A model generated the notes under the pieces. That model was not told the DNA's origin. It saw nothing but the letters and a program-made list of their open reading frames with translations, and did no database searches. DNA of 64,000 nt from Bradyrhizobium sediminis (GTDB lineage Bacteria; Pseudomonadota; Alphaproteobacteria; Rhizobiales; Xanthobacteraceae). Location of the stretch: the NCBI RefSeq assembly GCF_018736085.1, contig NZ_CP076134.1, positions 806,001 to 870,000 on the forward strand, given 5' to 3'. The first letter of the stretch is position 1. Every line of letters begins with the position of its first letter. Positions 11,216 to 19,603 of the stretch are shown piece by piece. The position numbers and the translations under genes were made by a program.

Positions 11216-11320
11216 CGTCGTTCCGGGATGGTGCGTTAGCACCAGACCTCAGGTGTGCAATTGCGCACCGGGGAATCTCGAGATTCCGGGTTCGATGCTT
11301 CGCATCGCCCCGGAATGACG
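11216..11320. repeat. multi-hairpin intergenic repeat
   Basis: A 105-bp repeat between fadJ and the glutathione S-transferase. It starts CGTCGTTCCGGG and ends CCCCGGAATGACG, and in between carries four small palindromes in a row: GGTGC-GTTA-GCACC, GGTGTGCAATTGCGCACC, GAATCTCGAGATTC and CGATGCTTCGCATCG. It resembles dispersed repeats of Bradyrhizobium chromosomes. Confidence 0.7.
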
Positions 11321-11331
11321 GAAAACAAAAA

Positions 11332-11358
11332 AAGGGCCGGATCGTCGATCCGGCCCTT
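11332..11358. terminator. bidirectional rho-independent terminator
   Basis: A perfect 12-bp stem AAGGGCCGGATC / GATCCGGCCCTT with a 3-nt loop, with A-rich sequence on the left side (a T-run for the minus strand). It lies between the convergent fadJ and glutathione S-transferase genes and can serve both. Confidence 0.8.
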
Positions 11359-11382
11359 CGCTTTATCGCTATCTGCTAACCC

Positions 11383-11997
11383 TTACGCCGCCTTCATCAG
11401 GCCTTCCTTGGTGAGGGCTTCCTGCACCTTCGGGCGCGCTGCAACGCGGGCCTTGTAGGCGAGCAGGTTCGGCATCGCGGAGAGGTCGAACTTCATCCGG
11501 TCGGCCCAGGACAGCATGGTGAACAGATAGCCATCGGCGACGGTGAACTGCTTGCCCATCAGGTAGTCGTGGCCGGCAAGCACGCCGTCGAGGTACTTGA
11601 ACTTGCCCATCACGCGGTCCTTGAAGAACGCCTTGGCGTCGTCGGCCAGCACCGGTGAGAACATCGGGCCGAAATTCTTGTGCAGTTCGGTGCCGACGAA
11701 GTTGAGCCACTCCAGAAGCTTGTAGCGTTCGGCGCTGTCGCGGGCGGGCGCGAGGCTCTTGGCCGAAACCTTGTCGGCGATCATCTGCACGATGACCGGG
11801 CCTTCGGTCACCAGATCGCCGTTGTCGAGCGCGAGCGCCGGGACCTGGCCCTTCGGGTTGATCTTCAGGTAGTCGTCGCCGTTCTCGAGCTTCTTGGCGC
11901 GCAGATCGACCTTGACCAGGTCGTAGGGAATACCTGCTTCCAGCAGCGCGATATGGGGGGAGAGCGAGCAGGCGCCGGGCGAATAATACAGTTTCAT
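11383..11997 (-). CDS. glutathione S-transferase family protein
   Basis: A 204-residue cytosolic GST. The N-terminal thioredoxin fold starts MKLYYSPGACSLSPHIALLE, a beta-class-like segment with the cysteine of PGACSLSPH in the position used for glutathione contact; PKGQVPALALDNGDLVTEGPVI is the cis-proline and gamma-glutamyl binding segment. The second half is the all-helical domain. The ATG at 11997 is preceded by AGGGAAGG on the minus strand; the longer open frame to 12636 is antisense of the MarR gene. It is divergent from that MarR gene across two palindromes, so it is probably MarR-repressed and induced by an electrophile or phenolic compound. Confidence 0.88.
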   Translation of the reverse strand: MKLYYSPGACSLSPHIALLEAGIPYDLVKVDLRAKKLENGDDYLKINPKGQVPALALDNGDLVTEGPVIVQMIADKVSAKSLAPARDSAERYKLLEWLNFVGTELHKNFGPMFSPVLADDAKAFFKDRVMGKFKYLDGVLAGHDYLMGKQFTVADGYLFTMLSWADRMKFDLSAMPNLLAYKARVAARPKVQEALTKEGLMKAA

Positions 11998-12045
11998 CGG
12001 AATTTTCCTTCCCTGGAAGTATTGGCTATGCGAGACCGGCTGATT

Positions 12046-12088
12046 AAATGCATCTGCATGAATAGTCAAGATTGATGCAGCTGCATTT
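12046..12088. promoter_or_regulatory. paired palindromes, candidate MarR operators
   Basis: In the 117-bp gap between the divergent GST and MarR genes lie ATGCATCTGCAT (12048-12059, one mismatch from a palindrome) and ATGCAGCTGCAT (12075-12086, perfect palindrome). Their centres are 27 bp apart, and together they form a larger inverted repeat. MarR dimers bind such short palindromes in divergent promoters, so repression of both genes is likely. Confidence 0.65.
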
Positions 12089-12114
12089 ATTGCGCTACAC
12101 TCTGCGCTGACGCT

Positions 12115-12615
12115 ATGGACCGGGCCATGAAACGCAAACCATCGACCGAGGCGACCGCCGCCTGGATCCGCCTGATGCGGGTCCAGAGCCGGGTGCTCGA
12201 CGCCGTCGAGCAGGATTTGAAGAAGGCCGGCTTTCCGCCGCTGGCCTGGTACGACGCGTTGCTCGAACTGTCGCGCGCGCCGTCGGGCGAGATGCGCCCG
12301 GTCGAGCTGGAAAAGCAGATGCTGATACCGCAATACTCGACCTCGCGGCTGATCGACCGGCTGGTGGACGAGGGCCTGGCTGCGCGGCGCGAATGCAAGA
12401 TCGACAAGCGCGGCCAGTTCGTCGAGATCACCGAGGCCGGGCGCGAACTGCAGAAGAAAATGTGGAGCGCCTATTCGGCCGCGATCGAAAAATACGTCGG
12501 CTCGAAATTGTCCGATACGGATGCCGCCAAGCTCTGCGGTCTGCTCGACCGGCTGGGCTGCTCCTGCGGCGAGGCGCAGGCGCTCGCCGCGAGAGATGGC
12601 GCGCCCGCCCGATGA
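12115..12615 (+). CDS. MarR family transcriptional regulator
   Basis: A 166-residue winged-helix regulator. The recognition region is VELEKQMLIPQYSTSRLIDRLVDEG (about residues 62-86) and the wing is RRECKIDKRGQFVEITEAGREL; flanking helices form the dimer interface. The C-terminus carries a CSCGEAQ segment with two cysteines that could sense oxidants or metals, though this is only a possibility. ATG 12115 or ATG 12127 (MKRKPS) could be the start. Divergent from the GST across two palindromes at 12048-12086, which fits autoregulation and control of the GST. Confidence 0.88.
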   Translation: MDRAMKRKPSTEATAAWIRLMRVQSRVLDAVEQDLKKAGFPPLAWYDALLELSRAPSGEMRPVELEKQMLIPQYSTSRLIDRLVDEGLAARRECKIDKRGQFVEITEAGRELQKKMWSAYSAAIEKYVGSKLSDTDAAKLCGLLDRLGCSCGEAQALAARDGAPAR

Positions 12616-12711
12616 TATCATTTTCACCTCAAGCATTCCCGGACCGGTCGGTCCGCGGATGCCCCCGACACCGCGCGCATTCGATCGAAGCGCCTTTCAT
12701 CCGGAATCTTT

Positions 12712-14082
12712 ATGGCGCGTGATCAGATCGATATGACGCCGCTGCAATCGCGCGACGAATTGGTTGCGTGGTTGTCGGCGGGCGTGAAGCCAAGTTCCGA
12801 GTTCCGGATCGGGACCGAGCACGAGAAGACCCCGTTCACGCTCGAGGGCCATCATCCCGTGCCTTACGAAGGCGCGCACGGCATCGGCGCTCTCCTGGAG
12901 GGCATGCAGCTATTGCTCGGCTGGGAACCGATCATGGAACGCGGCAACATCATCGGCCTGTATGATGTCACCGGCGGCGGCGCGATTTCGCTGGAGCCCG
13001 GCGGGCAGTTCGAATTGTCCGGCGCGCCGGTCGAGACCGTGCACCAGACCCAGTCCGAATTGATGGCGCATCTGGCGCAGGTGCGCGAGATCGCAGCCCC
13101 CCTCGGCATCGGTTTTCTCGGGCTCGGCATGACGCCGTCATGGTCGCGGGCGCAGATCCCCATGATGCCCAAGGGCCGCTACAAGATCATGACCAACTAC
13201 ATGCCGAAGGTCGGTCAGTACGGCCTCGACATGATGTACCGGACCTGCACGGTGCAGACCAATCTCGACTTCTCCTCGGAAGCCGACATGGTCAAGAAGC
13301 TGCGCGTTTCGGTCGCGCTGCAGCCGGTCGCCACCGCTTTGTTCGCCAATTCGCCGTTCACCGAGGGCAAGCCCAACGGATACCTGTCGTTCCGCTCGGA
13401 GATCTGGCGCGATACCGACAATGCGCGCGCGGGCATGATCCCGTGGGCGTTCGAGGACGGCATGGGGTTCGAACGCTGGGTCGACTATGCGCTCGACGTT
13501 CCCATGTATTTCGTCAAGCGCGGCGACGACTATATCGACGTCTCCGGCTCGTCGTTCCGCGACTTCTTCGACGGCAGGAATTCCGCGTTTCCCGGCGAGC
13601 GGCCGACGCTGTCGGACTGGGCCAACCACCTGTCGACGATCTTCCCCGAGGTGCGGCTGAAGCGATACCTGGAGATGCGAGGCGCCGACGGCGTGCCGTG
13701 GGGACGGCTGCCGGCGCTGCCGGCGTTTTGGGTCGGCCTGCTGTACGACGACACCAGTCTCGATGCCGCCTGGGACCTGGTGAAGCACTGGAACGCCGCA
13801 GAGCGTCAGGCGCTGCGCGACGACGTTCCGCGTTTCGGCTTCAAGGCGAGAATCAAGGATCGCTATCTGTTCGAGATCGCCAAGGAATGCCTGACGCTGG
13901 CGCATGCCGGCCTGAGGCGGCGCGGCCGCATCGATCATCTCGGCCGCGACGAAAGCCGTCATCTCGAGCCACTGGACCAGATCATCGACTCCGGACAGGT
14001 TCCCGCCGAGGAGATGCTGGCGAAATTCCACGGTCCCTGGCACGGCTCGGTGGAACCGGCCTATGACGAATACGCTTTCTAG
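12712..14082 (+). CDS. gshA: glutamate--cysteine ligase
   Basis: A 456-residue enzyme that joins L-glutamate and L-cysteine with ATP, the first step of glutathione synthesis in the cytoplasm. It belongs to the plant/alphaproteobacterial class: FRIGTEHEKTPFTLEGHHPVPY near residue 28, GGGAISLEPGGQFELSGAP near residue 86, and the arginine/tyrosine-rich segments MMPKGRYKIMTNYMPKVG and MMYRTCTVQTNLDFSSE near 150-185. Length agrees with the family (about 450). It follows the GST/MarR pair, a sensible neighbourhood, but has its own 96-bp upstream gap. Confidence 0.95.
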   Translation: MARDQIDMTPLQSRDELVAWLSAGVKPSSEFRIGTEHEKTPFTLEGHHPVPYEGAHGIGALLEGMQLLLGWEPIMERGNIIGLYDVTGGGAISLEPGGQFELSGAPVETVHQTQSELMAHLAQVREIAAPLGIGFLGLGMTPSWSRAQIPMMPKGRYKIMTNYMPKVGQYGLDMMYRTCTVQTNLDFSSEADMVKKLRVSVALQPVATALFANSPFTEGKPNGYLSFRSEIWRDTDNARAGMIPWAFEDGMGFERWVDYALDVPMYFVKRGDDYIDVSGSSFRDFFDGRNSAFPGERPTLSDWANHLSTIFPEVRLKRYLEMRGADGVPWGRLPALPAFWVGLLYDDTSLDAAWDLVKHWNAAERQALRDDVPRFGFKARIKDRYLFEIAKECLTLAHAGLRRRGRIDHLGRDESRHLEPLDQIIDSGQVPAEEMLAKFHGPWHGSVEPAYDEYAF

Positions 14083-14182
14083 GACAAACTGTTGAAGAGC
14101 GTTCATCCACCGTACAGGTTGATGGCGTTCAAATAGGCAGCCGCATAACTTGCGGATCAAGTCTGGTCGGAAGCGTCAGCAT

Positions 14183-14737
14183 ATGGGGACAGGTCGCCTG
14201 CTCAGGGCGTGTATGGCTACGCTCGCCCTCCTGGCGGCCGTTGTTGCTACGTGTCCGGCGCAGGCGCAGGCCAATTTCGACCGCCCGGGCGGCGATTACC
14301 TGAGCTCGCCGGTCCCCTCCGGCGATCCAGCGGATTGCGCCCTGGTCTGTGAGCGCGACCGGCGCTGCCGGTCATGGAGCTTCAACTATCCGACCGATGT
14401 CGCCGGCGGCGCGGTGTGCTGGCTGAAGAGCAATGTGCCGGCGCGCGTCCGGGACAATTGCTGTGTCTCCGGCGTGCGCGGCGCCGGCGTGGTCGAGCCG
14501 CGCAACGACGCCGTCGAAACCTCGATCGACCGGTTCGGCGGTGACTACCGCAATTTCGACCTGAAAGGCGGCGACGGCGAAGACGCCTGCAAGGCGGCCT
14601 GCACCGGCGACAACAAGTGCCGGGCCTGGACCTACGCCCGGCCGGGCTATGCCGGCAGGGCCGCGCACTGCTTCCTGAAAAAAGACATCAAGCCGCCGCG
14701 GCGCAAGGCCGGATTTATCTCGGGCGTGGTGCGGTAG
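14183..14737 (+). CDS. secreted PAN/Apple-domain protein
   Basis: A 184-residue exported protein. Residues 1-27 are a signal peptide (MGTGRLLRACMATLALLAAVV..., AQA cleavage-like end). The mature part has two PAN/Apple-like repeats: FDRPGGDYLSSP with CALVCERDRRCRSWSFNYP and CWLKSNVP, then IDRFGGDYRNFDL with CKAACTGDNKCRAWTYARPG and CFLKKDIKP, each with the paired cysteines expected. PAN domains bind protein or carbohydrate; the ligand is unknown. ATG 14183 was preferred to a TTG at 14150 because it directly precedes the signal peptide. Confidence 0.8.
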   Translation: MGTGRLLRACMATLALLAAVVATCPAQAQANFDRPGGDYLSSPVPSGDPADCALVCERDRRCRSWSFNYPTDVAGGAVCWLKSNVPARVRDNCCVSGVRGAGVVEPRNDAVETSIDRFGGDYRNFDLKGGDGEDACKAACTGDNKCRAWTYARPGYAGRAAHCFLKKDIKPPRRKAGFISGVVR

Positions 14738-14774
14738 GTCCGTCGTCCCAGGCTACGTGGCACCGCCGCGTCGC

Positions 14775-15347
14775 CTACGCTGCATCCGCCAGAAGCACCG
14801 TGATCTCCGGCCAAAGTCTCTTCCAGCGCGCGGCCTTCGCCTCATAGTTGGCTTTCGAGAAGTTGAGTCCGGGATTCGGCCGCACGATCATGCCGGCGAT
14901 GTCGTCGAAGCCGTCGGGTGCATAGATGTCGTGACCGTCCTGCGTGCGGCGAATTCCCACCTTCGTATTCTTGGTCAGGAAGCGGTCGATGCCTTCTATC
15001 GAAGACGCCAGCGCCGGGTAGGGCAGGCCGTGCTTCTGCGGATACCAGAGATGGACCCGCGCCTGATTGCGCACTTCGACCTTGACGCCGAGGTTTGCGA
15101 ATTGGCTCTGCAATTGCCGGATCACGGCATCCTCAGCCTGCCACGAGGTGTCGGGATCGAAATAAAAGACGTCATAGTCGCTGATGCCGTAATCGGGCGC
15201 GCGGTTGGTCAGCCCATTCCAGACGGTCTGCACCAGGCATCCGGCGACGATCCACGCATCAGGCAGCCGCAGATGGAATAGCTGATCCGATATCGCGGTA
15301 TTGACCGGATTGCGAAGCGCGGCGGCGAGGAAGTCGGATTGGTTCAT
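14775..15347 (-). CDS. nucleotidyltransferase family protein (DUF925-like)
   Basis: A 190-residue protein with the nucleotidyltransferase-fold segment WIVAGCLVQTVWNGLTN followed by GISDYDVFYFDPDTSW, in which the DYDVFYFD acidic cluster replaces the usual GSxxxGxxxSDxD pattern, and then VRNQARVHLWYPQKHG. This resembles a family of uncharacterised nucleotidyltransferases found widely in proteobacteria. Substrate is unknown. The ATG at 15347 was chosen because the open frame upstream is the translated 15371-15463 repeat. Confidence 0.75.
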   Translation of the reverse strand: MNQSDFLAAALRNPVNTAISDQLFHLRLPDAWIVAGCLVQTVWNGLTNRAPDYGISDYDVFYFDPDTSWQAEDAVIRQLQSQFANLGVKVEVRNQARVHLWYPQKHGLPYPALASSIEGIDRFLTKNTKVGIRRTQDGHDIYAPDGFDDIAGMIVRPNPGLNFSKANYEAKAARWKRLWPEITVLLADAA

Positions 15348-15370
15348 GGGCTGAGCGCTCGGTCTCTCAC

Positions 15371-15463
15371 TCGTCATGCCCGGGCTTGACCCGGGCATCC
15401 ACGTCTTCCTCTCCGAGAAGCCTGCAAAGACATGGATGGCCGGGTCAAGCCCGGCCATGACGA
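15371..15463. repeat. palindromic intergenic repeat (CGTCATGCCCGGGCTTGACC type)
   Basis: A 93-bp inverted repeat with arms TCGTCATGCCCGGGCTTGAC and GGCCGGGTCAAGCCCGGCCA ... TGACGA, separating lepB and the nucleotidyltransferase-like gene. Translations of this repeat give the well-known spurious peptide MAGLDPAIHV. It is a dispersed rhizobial repeat, not a gene. Confidence 0.8.
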
Positions 15464-15476
15464 AACAAATTGAGGC

Positions 15477-16247
15477 TCAATGCACCGCGGTGAAAAACCG
15501 CGCGACGCGGAAGCCCGACAGCCAGGTCCAGACCGGCTGGCCGCGGATGCCGAGGTCCCAGGAGCCGACCACGGCGTCGGCGCGACCGACCAGATTGTCG
15601 AGCGGTAGCAAGCCGACGCCGCCGTCGCGCACGGCCACGCGGCTGTCGGCGGAATTGTCTCTGTTATCGCCGAGCACGAACAGTTTTCCCGGCGGCACCG
15701 TCACCTCGGGCGTGTTGTCGAGCCGGCCGTTGTCGCGCATCTTGAAGATCGCGTGGCTGACGCCGCCGGGCAGGGTCTCGATATAGCGATAGGCCGGTTC
15801 GCCACCGCCGGCATCGTCCTCGGATCGGCCGATGCCGTCCGGCTTCAACTCGGCCGCATAATCGTTGATGAAGAGCTGGCCCTGCCGCAGCTGGATGCGA
15901 TCGCCGGGCAAGCCTACCACGCGCTTGACCCAGGCCTGCGAGCGGTCACCCGGCCAGCGGAACACCACGACGTCGCCGCGCTTCGGCGTGCCTGCGAACA
16001 CACGGCCGGTCTCCGGCAGGTTGATCTGGATCGGCAGCGAGGCGGCGCCGTAGCCATAAGGGAATTTCGACGCCAGCAGCGCATCGCCGATCAACAGCGT
16101 CGGCTCCATCGAGCCTGACGGCACATAAAACGGCTCGGCGAGCGCGCCCTTGGCGACGAACACGACCATCACGATCGCCGCGAGCTGGACGGCCTGGGCG
16201 CGCCAGCCGGCCGCCTTCGGCGTGACCGATTGCCTGTTGATGCTCAC
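15477..16247 (-). CDS. lepB: signal peptidase I
   Basis: A 256-residue inner-membrane serine protease that removes signal peptides from exported proteins. One N-terminal membrane helix (about 18-37) is followed by box B PSGSMEPTL with catalytic Ser46, the box D region WVKRVVGLPGDRI with catalytic Lys108, and box E VLGDNRDNSADSR. The start is GTG at 16247, overlapping by one base the TAG stop of tldD, so translation is probably coupled. A second lepB elsewhere in the genome is possible, since some relatives have paralogues. Long for a single-helix alphaproteobacterial enzyme but complete. Confidence 0.92.
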   Translation of the reverse strand: MSINRQSVTPKAAGWRAQAVQLAAIVMVVFVAKGALAEPFYVPSGSMEPTLLIGDALLASKFPYGYGAASLPIQINLPETGRVFAGTPKRGDVVVFRWPGDRSQAWVKRVVGLPGDRIQLRQGQLFINDYAAELKPDGIGRSEDDAGGGEPAYRYIETLPGGVSHAIFKMRDNGRLDNTPEVTVPPGKLFVLGDNRDNSADSRVAVRDGGVGLLPLDNLVGRADAVVGSWDLGIRGQPVWTWLSGFRVARFFTAVH

Positions 16248-17671
16248 TAGCCGGTGCCTCCGACCGTGATTCGCTCCATCCGCAGCGTCGGCTGGCCAAC
16301 GCCGACCGGCACGCCCTGGCCGTTCTTGCCGCAGGTGCCGATGCCGGAATCCAGCGCCAGATCGTTGCCGACCATGGTGATGCGATGCAGGTCGGTCGGC
16401 CCGTTGCCGATCAGCATCGCGCCCTTCAGGGGCGCGCCGACCTTGCCGTTTTCGATTTTATAGGCCTCGGTGCACTGGAACACATATTTGCCCGAGGTGA
16501 TGTCGACCTGGCCGCCGCCGAAATTGGCGGCGTAAACGCCGTTCTTGACCGAGGCGATGATCTCGGCCGGATCGCGATCGCCCGCCAGCATGTAGGTATT
16601 GGTCATGCGCGGCATCGGCACATGGGCATAGCCCTGGCGGCGGCCGTTGCCGGTCGGCTTCATGTTCATCAGCCGGGCGTTCTGGCGGTCCTGCATGTAG
16701 CCGACCAGGATGCCGTCCTCGATCAGCACGGTGCGGCTGGTCGGCGTGCCCTCGTCGTCGATCGACAGCGAGCCGCGCCGCGAGGCAATGGTGCCGTCAT
16801 CGACCACGGTGACGCCCTTGGCAGCGACCTGCTGGCCCATCAGGCCGGCGAACGCCGACGTCTGCTTGCGGTTGAAGTCGCCCTCGAGCCCGTGGCCGAC
16901 CGCTTCGTGCAGCATCACGCCGGGCCAGCCGGCGCCCAGCACCACGTCCATTTCACCGGCAGGTGCCGGCACCGATTCGAGATTGACCACGGCCTCGCGG
17001 ATCGCACCGTCGGCGGCCTCGCGCCAGGCCTTGGTCTCGATGAAGCGGGCATAGCCCTCGCGGCCGCCATAGCCCTTGCTGCCGCTTTCCTGGCGGTCGC
17101 CTTGCCCAGCGACGACGGAAATATTGACGCGCACCAGCGGGCGGATGTCGCGATAGCTCTCGCCGTCGGGACGGAGGATTTCCACCACCTGCCAGGTCGC
17201 GCCCAAGCTGACCGTCACCTGCCGCACCCGCGGATCCCGGTCGCGGACATAGGCGTCGATCTCGGCCAGCAGTTTCACCTTGGATTCGAAGCCCGGCGCA
17301 TCCAGCGGATTTTCGTCGCCATAGAGCCGCACATTGGTGTGGGCCGGGGCGGCGGCGAAATTGCCGCTATAGCCGCCGCGCACGGCATGAACCGCGTCCG
17401 CGGCGCGGATCAGCGCCGGCAGCGAGACGTCGGAGGAATGGGCATAGCCGACCGCATCGTCCTTCACGGCGCGCAAGCCGAAACCCTGCGAGGTGTCATA
17501 GGTGGCCTGTTTCAGCCGGCCATTGTCGAACATCAGCGCTTCGGTCTGGCTGTATTCCAGGAACATCTCGCCGTCGTCGGCCCCCGCCAACCCGCGGGCG
17601 ACCTGATGGCGCACCTGGTCGCGGTCGAGATTGGCGCGGTCGAGCAGAGAGGTCGTGGGAGGATTGGTCAT
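16247..17671 (-). CDS. tldD: metalloprotease TldD
   Basis: A 474-residue cytoplasmic metalloprotease of the TldD/TldE (PmbA) family, which degrades unfolded peptides and matures modified peptides as a heterodimer with PmbA. The zinc site is HEAVGHGLEGD with His255, Glu256 and His260; downstream DDEGTPTSRTVLIEDG and RMTNTYMLAGD are family-typical. Length matches (about 475). The partner gene is not in the window. The gene runs directly into lepB on the minus strand. Confidence 0.94.
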   Translation of the reverse strand: MTNPPTTSLLDRANLDRDQVRHQVARGLAGADDGEMFLEYSQTEALMFDNGRLKQATYDTSQGFGLRAVKDDAVGYAHSSDVSLPALIRAADAVHAVRGGYSGNFAAAPAHTNVRLYGDENPLDAPGFESKVKLLAEIDAYVRDRDPRVRQVTVSLGATWQVVEILRPDGESYRDIRPLVRVNISVVAGQGDRQESGSKGYGGREGYARFIETKAWREAADGAIREAVVNLESVPAPAGEMDVVLGAGWPGVMLHEAVGHGLEGDFNRKQTSAFAGLMGQQVAAKGVTVVDDGTIASRRGSLSIDDEGTPTSRTVLIEDGILVGYMQDRQNARLMNMKPTGNGRRQGYAHVPMPRMTNTYMLAGDRDPAEIIASVKNGVYAANFGGGQVDITSGKYVFQCTEAYKIENGKVGAPLKGAMLIGNGPTDLHRITMVGNDLALDSGIGTCGKNGQGVPVGVGQPTLRMERITVGGTG

Positions 17672-17699
17672 GCAGGCTCCGATGCAAATTTCTTTTCCT

Positions 17700-17731
17700 G
17701 TCGTCCCCGCGCGCGCCTGGGGCGGGACGAC
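17700..17731. repeat. short inverted repeat upstream of tldD
   Basis: GTCGTCCC ... GGGACGAC arms around a GC-rich centre, 29 bp upstream of the tldD start. It looks like a reduced member of the GTCGTCCCGG-type repeat family also seen at 60105-60135 and 61577-61613. Confidence 0.5.
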
Positions 17732-17798
17732 GTTGACTGAAGATAGGTACTATAGCGGCAAATGGGGAGGGTCTGTGACGCGGAGGGTTGGCCCTCAC

Positions 17799-17838
17799 GG
17801 CAACTTGTCACACCCTCTCGCCGATCCCGTCCAAACTG
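17799..17838 (-). pseudogene. remnant of the 3' end of an invasion-associated locus B gene
   Basis: The 40 bp GGCAACTTGTC ... CTCGCCGATCCCGT ... CAA-CTG matches the last codons of the intact locus B gene (19608-19646) in the same orientation: 11 identical bases, then a 6-7-base variable piece with one base of length difference, then 14 identical, then a mostly identical end. Read on the minus strand it encodes LDGIGERV followed by a stop, against LNGIGEGYDKLP and stop in the intact gene. It lies between tldD and the carboxylesterase, with no upstream coding sequence attached. Confidence 0.6.
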
Positions 17839-17965
17839 TGGGAGACATTGTCGAGTTCGATGCAGCCTGCCTTCCTTCACGGAATGTTTATTCCGGCGGC
17901 CTAATCAGTTCCCTTAATGCCGGCGCCACTGGTGCCGCTTCGTCCAAGAGGACAGGGGGGATCAT

Positions 17966-19594
17966 TTGCGCGAGATAATTTCGATCAGCCGGCTTCAGGC
18001 GATTGCCGCCGCTTCCTTGATGCTGTGCGGAGCCGTGTCGCCTCTGCAGGCCGCTCCGACATCGGCGGATCCCGTGGTGGTCGTGACAGACAAGGGCGCG
18101 GTACGCGGCGCCATCCGCAATGGCGTGCGCGAGTTCAAGGGCATCCCTTACGCCAAGCCGCCCGTCGGCGAGTTGCGATGGAGCATGCCCGAACCGGCGG
18201 CAGCATGGAGCGGCACGCTGGATGCCACGAAGTACAAGAGCTCCTGTCCGCAGGCCGAACGCTACGGCATTCCCGAATCGAGCGACAACGAAGATTGCCT
18301 CCATCTCAATGTCACGGTACCCAATTCGAAGACTTGGCGTGGCCGCAAGCGCGCGGTGATTGTCTGGATTCATGGCGGCGCATTCGTCGGCGGCTCAAGC
18401 GCGCTGTATCCGCTGGACACGCTGGCGAAGTCCGGCGACGTCATCGTGGTGTCGATGAATTACCGGCTCGGGGTCTTCGGGTTCACGGCGCATCCGGCTT
18501 TCGAGGCCGGTCACAATGGCGGATATGGCCTGGAGGATCAGCGCGCGGCGCTGCGCTGGGTGAAGCAGAACATCGCCGCCTTCGGCGGCGATCCGGAAAA
18601 CGTCACGGTGGCCGGCGAATCAGCGGGCGCGGCCGGCGTGTGCATGCACATTCTGGCGCCGGACGAGACCGCGGGCCTGTTCCAGAAGGCGATCGTCCAG
18701 AGCGCCGGCTGCGCCACGCCGCTGCCGACCGTCGAGCAAGGCAGCAAGACCGGGCAGAAGATCGCAGCATTGGTGGGCTGCAGCGATGACGCGGTCGCGC
18801 TGACGTGTCTTCGCGGCAAACCGGTCAAGGAGCTGCTTGCCGCCGCCGCGACCGTGGCGGGCTCCAGCATCGTCACCTTCCTGCCCGTGACCGGCACCAA
18901 GACCGTGCCGCTGCCGGGGGCGCAGGCTCTCAAGGCCGGAAAATTCGTCAAGGTACCGATGATCATGGGCGGCACTCGCGACGAACTCAGGCTTTACGTC
19001 GCCTATGCCGTCCAGGGCGGCCAGTCGATCACCAAGGACAATTATTCCGCGCTCCTGAAGGACACCTACGGCAAGAATGCCGACAGCGTGGTCAAGAGGT
19101 ATCCGCTGCGCAGCTATTCATCCGCCCCGTCGGCCCTTGGCACGGTCTGGTCCGACTTCCGCTCCGATGTCGGGATCAACAACTGCATCTATCTCGAAAC
19201 GTCCAAGCTGATCAGGAAGTCGGCTCCTGTCTACGCCTTCGTGTTCGGCGACCGCGACGCGCCGCCGGTCACCAAGGATCCGGGCTTCGAGATGGGGGCG
19301 GTTCATTCCTCGGAATTGCCCTATCAATTCCCGCATTTCGACAACACGACCAGGATCGCCGGGCCGGATTTGAAGCCGGCCTCGCAGAAACTGGCCGACC
19401 GGATGGTGGCCTACTGGACCAGCTTTGCAAAAACCGGAAAGCCAAGGGCGCCCCGATCTCCGGCCTGGCATCCGTTCAGGGCCGACTTCATGGTGATGAA
19501 TCTCGCTCCGAGGAAGCTTGGTTACTTCAACGCGAGCAACGCCCATAACTGCAAATTCTGGAAGACGCTCTATCCGGAGGTGCTCACGCAGTGA
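17966..19594 (+). CDS. secreted type-B carboxylesterase
   Basis: A 542-residue alpha/beta hydrolase of the carboxylesterase type-B family, hydrolysing carboxylic esters, probably in the periplasm. Residues 1-29 are a signal peptide (LQAIAAASLMLCGAVSP, cut after LQAA). VREFKGIPYAKPPVGELRW, EDCLHLNV, the oxyanion loop IHGGAFVGGSS and the nucleophile elbow GESAGA with Ser219 are all present; acid and histidine follow (GAVHSSELPYQF contains the likely His). The start is TTG at 17966 after an AGGACAGGGGGG ribosome site. It separates tldD from the locus B gene and is flanked by duplicated locus B 3' ends, so it may be a late insertion. Confidence 0.88.
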   Translation: MREIISISRLQAIAAASLMLCGAVSPLQAAPTSADPVVVVTDKGAVRGAIRNGVREFKGIPYAKPPVGELRWSMPEPAAAWSGTLDATKYKSSCPQAERYGIPESSDNEDCLHLNVTVPNSKTWRGRKRAVIVWIHGGAFVGGSSALYPLDTLAKSGDVIVVSMNYRLGVFGFTAHPAFEAGHNGGYGLEDQRAALRWVKQNIAAFGGDPENVTVAGESAGAAGVCMHILAPDETAGLFQKAIVQSAGCATPLPTVEQGSKTGQKIAALVGCSDDAVALTCLRGKPVKELLAAAATVAGSSIVTFLPVTGTKTVPLPGAQALKAGKFVKVPMIMGGTRDELRLYVAYAVQGGQSITKDNYSALLKDTYGKNADSVVKRYPLRSYSSAPSALGTVWSDFRSDVGINNCIYLETSKLIRKSAPVYAFVFGDRDAPPVTKDPGFEMGAVHSSELPYQFPHFDNTTRIAGPDLKPASQKLADRMVAYWTSFAKTGKPRAPRSPAWHPFRADFMVMNLAPRKLGYFNASNAHNCKFWKTLYPEVLTQ

Positions 19595-19603
19595 GCACGG
19601 GCG

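Noticed and set aside
12000..12636. N-terminal extension of the glutathione S-transferase to 12636
   Set aside because: It runs antisense through the MarR gene; GST family proteins begin at MKLYYSP.
15348..15458. Peptide MAGLDPAIHVF... ahead of the nucleotidyltransferase-like gene
   Set aside because: This is the typical false translation of a dispersed rhizobial repeat.
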